Source: Methanoregulaceae archaeon
GTDB taxonomy: Archaea > Halobacteriota > Methanomicrobia > Methanomicrobiales > Methanospirillaceae
Length of the DNA stretch: 6,404 nucleotides
Assembly (NCBI GenBank): GCA_028679275.1
Contig: JAJRBV010000032.1
Span: 1-6,404 of the forward strand
Reading direction: 5' to 3'
Of the stretch, positions 3,594-6,404 are shown piece after piece. Numbering within the stretch: the first letter of the stretch is position 1; each line of letters starts with the position of its first letter. The translations under genes were made by a program, and so were the position numbers. The notes beneath the pieces are model-generated. The model was not told the origin of the DNA and did no database searches. It worked only from the letters and a program-made list of their open reading frames with translations.

Positions 3594-6404
3594 GAGGTGA
3601 TTTCTGAACCCAATACCGCACCAGACATATCTGAAGTGCTGGGGAAGGTACCCCTTCCCTTTGATGATCCGGGTACGGCCGGAACAGTCCCGGTAGCAAC
3701 GCCGGAAGACCAGGAGAGCCTTACCTCCTCAAAACCGCTCTTTTTCATCGAAAATCAGGGACAGAGCAGCGGAGAGGTCCTCTTTGAGGTCATCTCTGAT
3801 GGAGGGATAGTATTTTTTACCGGTGATGGGGCAATTATCAGGGTCATCAGGTCTGTCAACGATGAGCTGATATCATCGAGAATCGGTTTCACGTACGAAG
3901 GCGCATCCGGCGCTTCAGCAGTGAAAGGACTTGAACCGCTCCCCTGCAGTATCAATTTCATGCGGGGGGACCCTTCCCGATGGATAACCGGGGTCAGGAC
4001 CTATCGTGCCATCTCCTACCCTGACCTGTATCCAGGGATAGATCTTGTCTATGAAGGACGTCCTGAAGGAATAAAAAGCATTTTCAGGGCAAAACCAGGA
4101 TCGAATCCTGAATCGGTAATAACCGTATACAACGGCCATGAAGATCTCACCATCAATCCGGACGGGGCACTCCTTATCCGGACCAATGCTGGTACACTGA
4201 CCCAGAGTGCTCCCTACTGTTATCAAGAGATTGAGGGGAAGGAAGTCAGAATCCCTGCCGCCTTTATCCTGTTATCCGAGGACCGGGTGGGATTCAGGTT
4301 TGGGGAGTATGACAGGGAAAAAGACCTTATCATTGACCCGGTTATCCGATACAGCCTCTATCTGCGGGGAGTAGGATTTGCTGATTCAAATGGCGTGGCC
4401 GTGGATTCACAGAGAAATGTCTATGTAACCGGTATCTCCTTCCCTGCCCCCTTTGATGCGAACGGAACCCTCAGCGGGGGGACTGATGCGGTCGTCGTAA
4501 AAATTAATACTGAGGGAACCTTCCCGGATTATATCACCTATATCGGGGGGAATCGTGATGATACCGGCAGTAGTATCTGTGTTGATCCTGATGGCTATGC
4601 CTATATTACGGGGTCAACAAATTCTACCGACTTCCCGGTTATCCATGCGATCCAGTCCGTCAATGCCGGCCAGAACGATGCGTTCGCAATAAAACTCAAC
4701 CGGAATGGTACAGCACTTGTCTATGCAACCTATATCGGAGGGACCGGTCAGGACGACGGGTATGGAATAGCCATCGATTCTGCGAGGAATGCATATATTG
4801 CAGGAAGTACCAGTTCAAAAGTATTTCCCCTAAATCACGGGCCCCAGAATACTACCCATGCAGGAAATTCTGATGCTTTTATTGTAAAAATCAATACAAA
4901 CGGGACCCAGTTCCTTTATTCTGAATACATCGGGGGTCTCCTGTATGAAAACGGTTACGGAATTGCCGTTGATACTTCAGGAAATGCATATATTACCGGT
5001 GAAACAAATTCAAGGAATTTCCCTGTCAGGAATGCGTTCCAGCCTTCATTCGGGGGGTACAGCGATGCATTTATTACAAAAGTTGCACCTGATGGACGTT
5101 CATTTATCTTTTCCACATATCTTGGGGGATCTGGTCAGGATGCAGCCCGAGCCATCGCAGTGGATAAAGAAGGATTTGTTCATGTGACAGGACTTACCAG
5201 ATCTGACAATTTTCCGGTTCAGTCAGCTTTTATACCGACGAATCCCGGGCTGATCACCTCATTCTATACGCGTCTCCAGCCAGATGGCAGTGCCCTCTCC
5301 CTCTCCACCTATCTCACCGGACCTGGATTTGATGAAGGGCGGGGTGTTGCGGTCGATTCATCCGGGAATGCCTATATCACAGGAATAACGAAGGCAAGAA
5401 ACCTTCACACCATCAACGCGTTCCAGCCTGAAATCGGTGGCGGAGTATCTGACGCATTTGTCGCAAAATTTGTCCCGGGACAGAGCACTCCCGAATTCCT
5501 GAGTTATCTGGGGGGCGATGGCAAGGATGAGGGACATGCAATTGCAATCGATAATCTCTGCGGGGTATACATAACCGGGCTGACCAAATCAACCGATTTT
5601 CCGACAACAAATCCCTATCCCCCAACTTTTTTACCACGCGATATCGGGGGATTTATCACCGTATTGCGGGATGGCGACTGTTGTGCGGCTCCCTCTGCAG
5701 ATTTCACCTTCGTCCTTCCGAACTGCACGGAAATTCTTACAGTAAGGTTTACCGATTCGTCCACAAACCTCCCTGACAACTGGTCCTGGCAATTTGGCGA
5801 CGGAACAACATCGGTTCAGCAGAATCCCGTCCATACCTATACATCTCCAGGTAGTTACCGGGTAAATCTCACTGTGCGTAAGACCTGCATTAATGCAACT
5901 GTCCTTAATTCAACCATCTCAAAACAGTTCACGGTCTCTCTGAATAGTTCTCCTGTTGCAGATTTCACGGCAAATCCATCATCCGGAACCGCTCCGCTCA
6001 CCGTCCGGTTCAATGATACCTCCTCCAATAATCCATTCAACTGGTCCTGGCAGTTCGGAGACGGCAGCCTCTCATCCGAACAGGATCCGCTTCATACCTA
6101 TACCAGCCCCGGCACCTATTCCGTGAACCTCACGGTCAGGAACGAATGTGGCAGCGATTCGGTCACGAAACAGGTCAACGTCACGGTATGCCCATTGCCT
6201 GTTGCAGATTTCACGGCAAATCCATCATCCGGAACCGCTCCGCTGACCGTTTGGTTCAATGATACCTCCTCCAATAATCCTTTCAACTGGTCCTGGCAGT
6301 TCGGAGACAGTGGCCTCTCATCCGAACAGAATCCGCTTCATACCTATACCAGCCCCGGCACCTATTCCGTGAACCTCACGGTCAGGAACGAATGTGGCAA
6401 CGAT
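3519..6404 (+). CDS. Secreted surface protein: DUF7948-type domain, seven-repeat SBBP propeller, PKD array (3' end outside window)
   Basis: 962 residues are visible and the frame stays open to the right edge. Order: signal peptide (1-25); N-terminal domain with FFIENQGQ (75-82), YPDLYPGIDLVYEG (167-180) and a DPVIRYS exit (273-279), typical of the DUF7948 domain that precedes SBBP repeats; seven SBBP-type repeats (277-717); then PKD domains at about 724-807, 812-891 and 894-962 onward. Each PKD domain has a WSWQFGD core, HTYTSPGxY and VNLTV. SBBP/PKD proteins are exported and usually displayed at the cell surface; adhesion or cell-envelope structure is the likely role, but no ligand can be inferred. 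About 18 N-glycosylation sequons are visible, none in the N-terminal domain and 13 in the PKD part. No catalytic motif is seen. A C-terminal anchor (for example PGF-CTERM) would lie outside the window. The ATG at 3519 directly begins a good signal peptide, which fixes the start. It is transcribed away from the repair operon and has no evident functional link to it. Confidence 0.93.
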   Translation, partial: MRQKEILLLFILMVLLSGFIPACSAEVISEPNTAPDISEVLGKVPLPFDDPGTAGTVPVATPEDQESLTSSKPLFFIENQGQSSGEVLFEVISDGGIVFFTGDGAIIRVIRSVNDELISSRIGFTYEGASGASAVKGLEPLPCSINFMRGDPSRWITGVRTYRAISYPDLYPGIDLVYEGRPEGIKSIFRAKPGSNPESVITVYNGHEDLTINPDGALLIRTNAGTLTQSAPYCYQEIEGKEVRIPAAFILLSEDRVGFRFGEYDREKDLIIDPVIRYSLYLRGVGFADSNGVAVDSQRNVYVTGISFPAPFDANGTLSGGTDAVVVKINTEGTFPDYITYIGGNRDDTGSSICVDPDGYAYITGSTNSTDFPVIHAIQSVNAGQNDAFAIKLNRNGTALVYATYIGGTGQDDGYGIAIDSARNAYIAGSTSSKVFPLNHGPQNTTHAGNSDAFIVKINTNGTQFLYSEYIGGLLYENGYGIAVDTSGNAYITGETNSRNFPVRNAFQPSFGGYSDAFITKVAPDGRSFIFSTYLGGSGQDAARAIAVDKEGFVHVTGLTRSDNFPVQSAFIPTNPGLITSFYTRLQPDGSALSLSTYLTGPGFDEGRGVAVDSSGNAYITGITKARNLHTINAFQPEIGGGVSDAFVAKFVPGQSTPEFLSYLGGDGKDEGHAIAIDNLCGVYITGLTKSTDFPTTNPYPPTFLPRDIGGFITVLRDGDCCAAPSADFTFVLPNCTEILTVRFTDSSTNLPDNWSWQFGDGTTSVQQNPVHTYTSPGSYRVNLTVRKTCINATVLNSTISKQFTVSLNSSPVADFTANPSSGTAPLTVRFNDTSSNNPFNWSWQFGDGSLSSEQDPLHTYTSPGTYSVNLTVRNECGSDSVTKQVNVTVCPLPVADFTANPSSGTAPLTVWFNDTSSNNPFNWSWQFGDSGLSSEQNPLHTYTSPGTYSVNLTVRNECGND
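3732..4343 (+). other. DUF7948-type N-terminal domain
   Basis: Residues about 72-275 of the surface protein. Landmarks are FFIENQGQ near the start, a beta-rich stretch, YRAISYPDLYPGIDLVYEG (162-180), an NPDGALLIRTNAG turn (213-225), APYCYQEIEGKEV (231-243) and IIDPVIRYS (271-279), which runs into the first propeller blade. These landmarks recur in SBBP-repeat proteins of methanogens and bacteria; the function of the domain is unknown. It has no N-glycosylation sequon, unlike the rest of the protein. Confidence 0.75.
4347..5669 (+). repeat. Seven SBBP-type beta-propeller repeats
   Basis: The strand motif xVDxxGNxYITG begins at residues 294, 354, 418, 483, 547, 611 and 676, giving spacings of 60, 64, 65, 64, 64 and 65. 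Each unit also has a DAFxxKxN strand (323, 387, 452, 516, 645; degenerate at 581 and 711) and a YxGGxGxDxG turn (for example YIGGTGQDDG at 405-414). Seven regular units predict one closed seven-bladed propeller (inference). Blade 5 lacks the DAF motif (SFYTRLQPDG), the blade 6 turn is LTGPGFDEG, and blade 7 has a cysteine (C681) and GFITVLRDG in place of DAFxxK. At DNA level the units have diverged, so this array is old compared with the PKD repeats. Confidence 0.85.
5688..6404 (+). repeat. PKD domain array, three visible, last one cut by the window
   Basis: PKD 1 spans about residues 724-807 (SADFTF..., NWSWQFGDGTTS, HTYTSPGSYRVNLTV), PKD 2 about 812-891 and PKD 3 from 894 to the edge. PKD 1 is clearly divergent from the other two. 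PKD domains are Ig-like beta sandwiches used as spacers or binding modules in archaeal surface proteins. Each has a late cysteine (C790, C876, C958); C736 and the pair C721-C722 lie in or just before PKD 1, so disulfides are possible but not provable. Confidence 0.9.
5952..6404 (+). repeat. 246-bp near-identical in-frame tandem repeat encoding PKD 2 and PKD 3
   Basis: Copy 1 is 5952-6197 and copy 2 starts at 6198; both begin CCTGTTGCAGATTTCACGG. Over the 207 bases of copy 2 in the window I count 9 differences (about 96% identity), giving 5 changes in 69 residues: R830 to W912, G849 to S931, S850 to G932, D856 to N938 and S879 to N961. The 246-bp period is exactly 82 codons, so gain or loss of a unit keeps the frame. 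Confidence 0.93.

Noticed and set aside
3579..3596. Possible lipoprotein box at C23 of the surface protein
   Set aside because: The preceding residues I-P-A do not fit the lipobox well, and a normal cleavage site (ACSA|E) lies two residues later.
4347..6404. Regular repeats that could be mistaken for a CRISPR array
   Set aside because: The repeats are long, in-frame protein-domain repeats within one open gene; there is no short palindromic repeat with unique spacers.

Overview
The window looks like chromosome from a euryarchaeal methanogen, most plausibly of the order Methanomicrobiales (Methanoregula/Methanolinea/Methanosphaerula-like). The reasons are an archaeal OB-fold/winged-helix RPA-associated-type protein next to a COG1407-type phosphoesterase and an Lhr helicase, an AT-rich archaeal TATA-like promoter, and a secreted protein that joins seven SBBP-type repeats to PKD domains with 'NWSWQFGDG' cores, a style common in that order. 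The taxonomic call is inference; there is no rRNA or methanogenesis marker here.

Left part (1-3289, minus strand): three tightly packed genes read right to left. They are an OB-fold + winged-helix protein of the RPA-associated family (2507-3289, GTG start), a calcineurin-like metallophosphoesterase (1746-2510, joined by an ATGA overlap), and an Lhr-family superfamily 2 helicase (start at 1768, 23-nt overlap, C-terminus outside the left edge). The overlaps imply one polycistronic, translationally coupled message. A ssDNA-binding-like protein, a probable nuclease and a helicase together suggest a DNA repair or replication-restart module. No RPA gene is next to it in the window.

Middle (3290-3518): a 229-bp divergent intergenic region that is clearly more AT-rich than its flanks. 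It holds a good TATA box for the plus-strand gene, weaker candidates for the minus-strand operon, and a 10-bp direct repeat.

Right part (3519-6404, plus strand): one long open gene leaving the window at the right edge, with 962 residues visible. The order is signal peptide, N-terminal domain of the DUF7948 type, seven repeats of about 64 residues that should form a seven-bladed beta-propeller, then at least three PKD domains. The second and third PKD domains are near-identical at DNA level (246-bp period), so a recently expanded array probably continues beyond the window. The product should be an exported, glycosylated cell-surface protein.

I see no RNA genes, CRISPR, insertion sequences or phage genes. 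I do not see a wholly new system. The most interesting items are the RPA-associated protein-phosphoesterase-Lhr operon and the expanding propeller-PKD surface protein.
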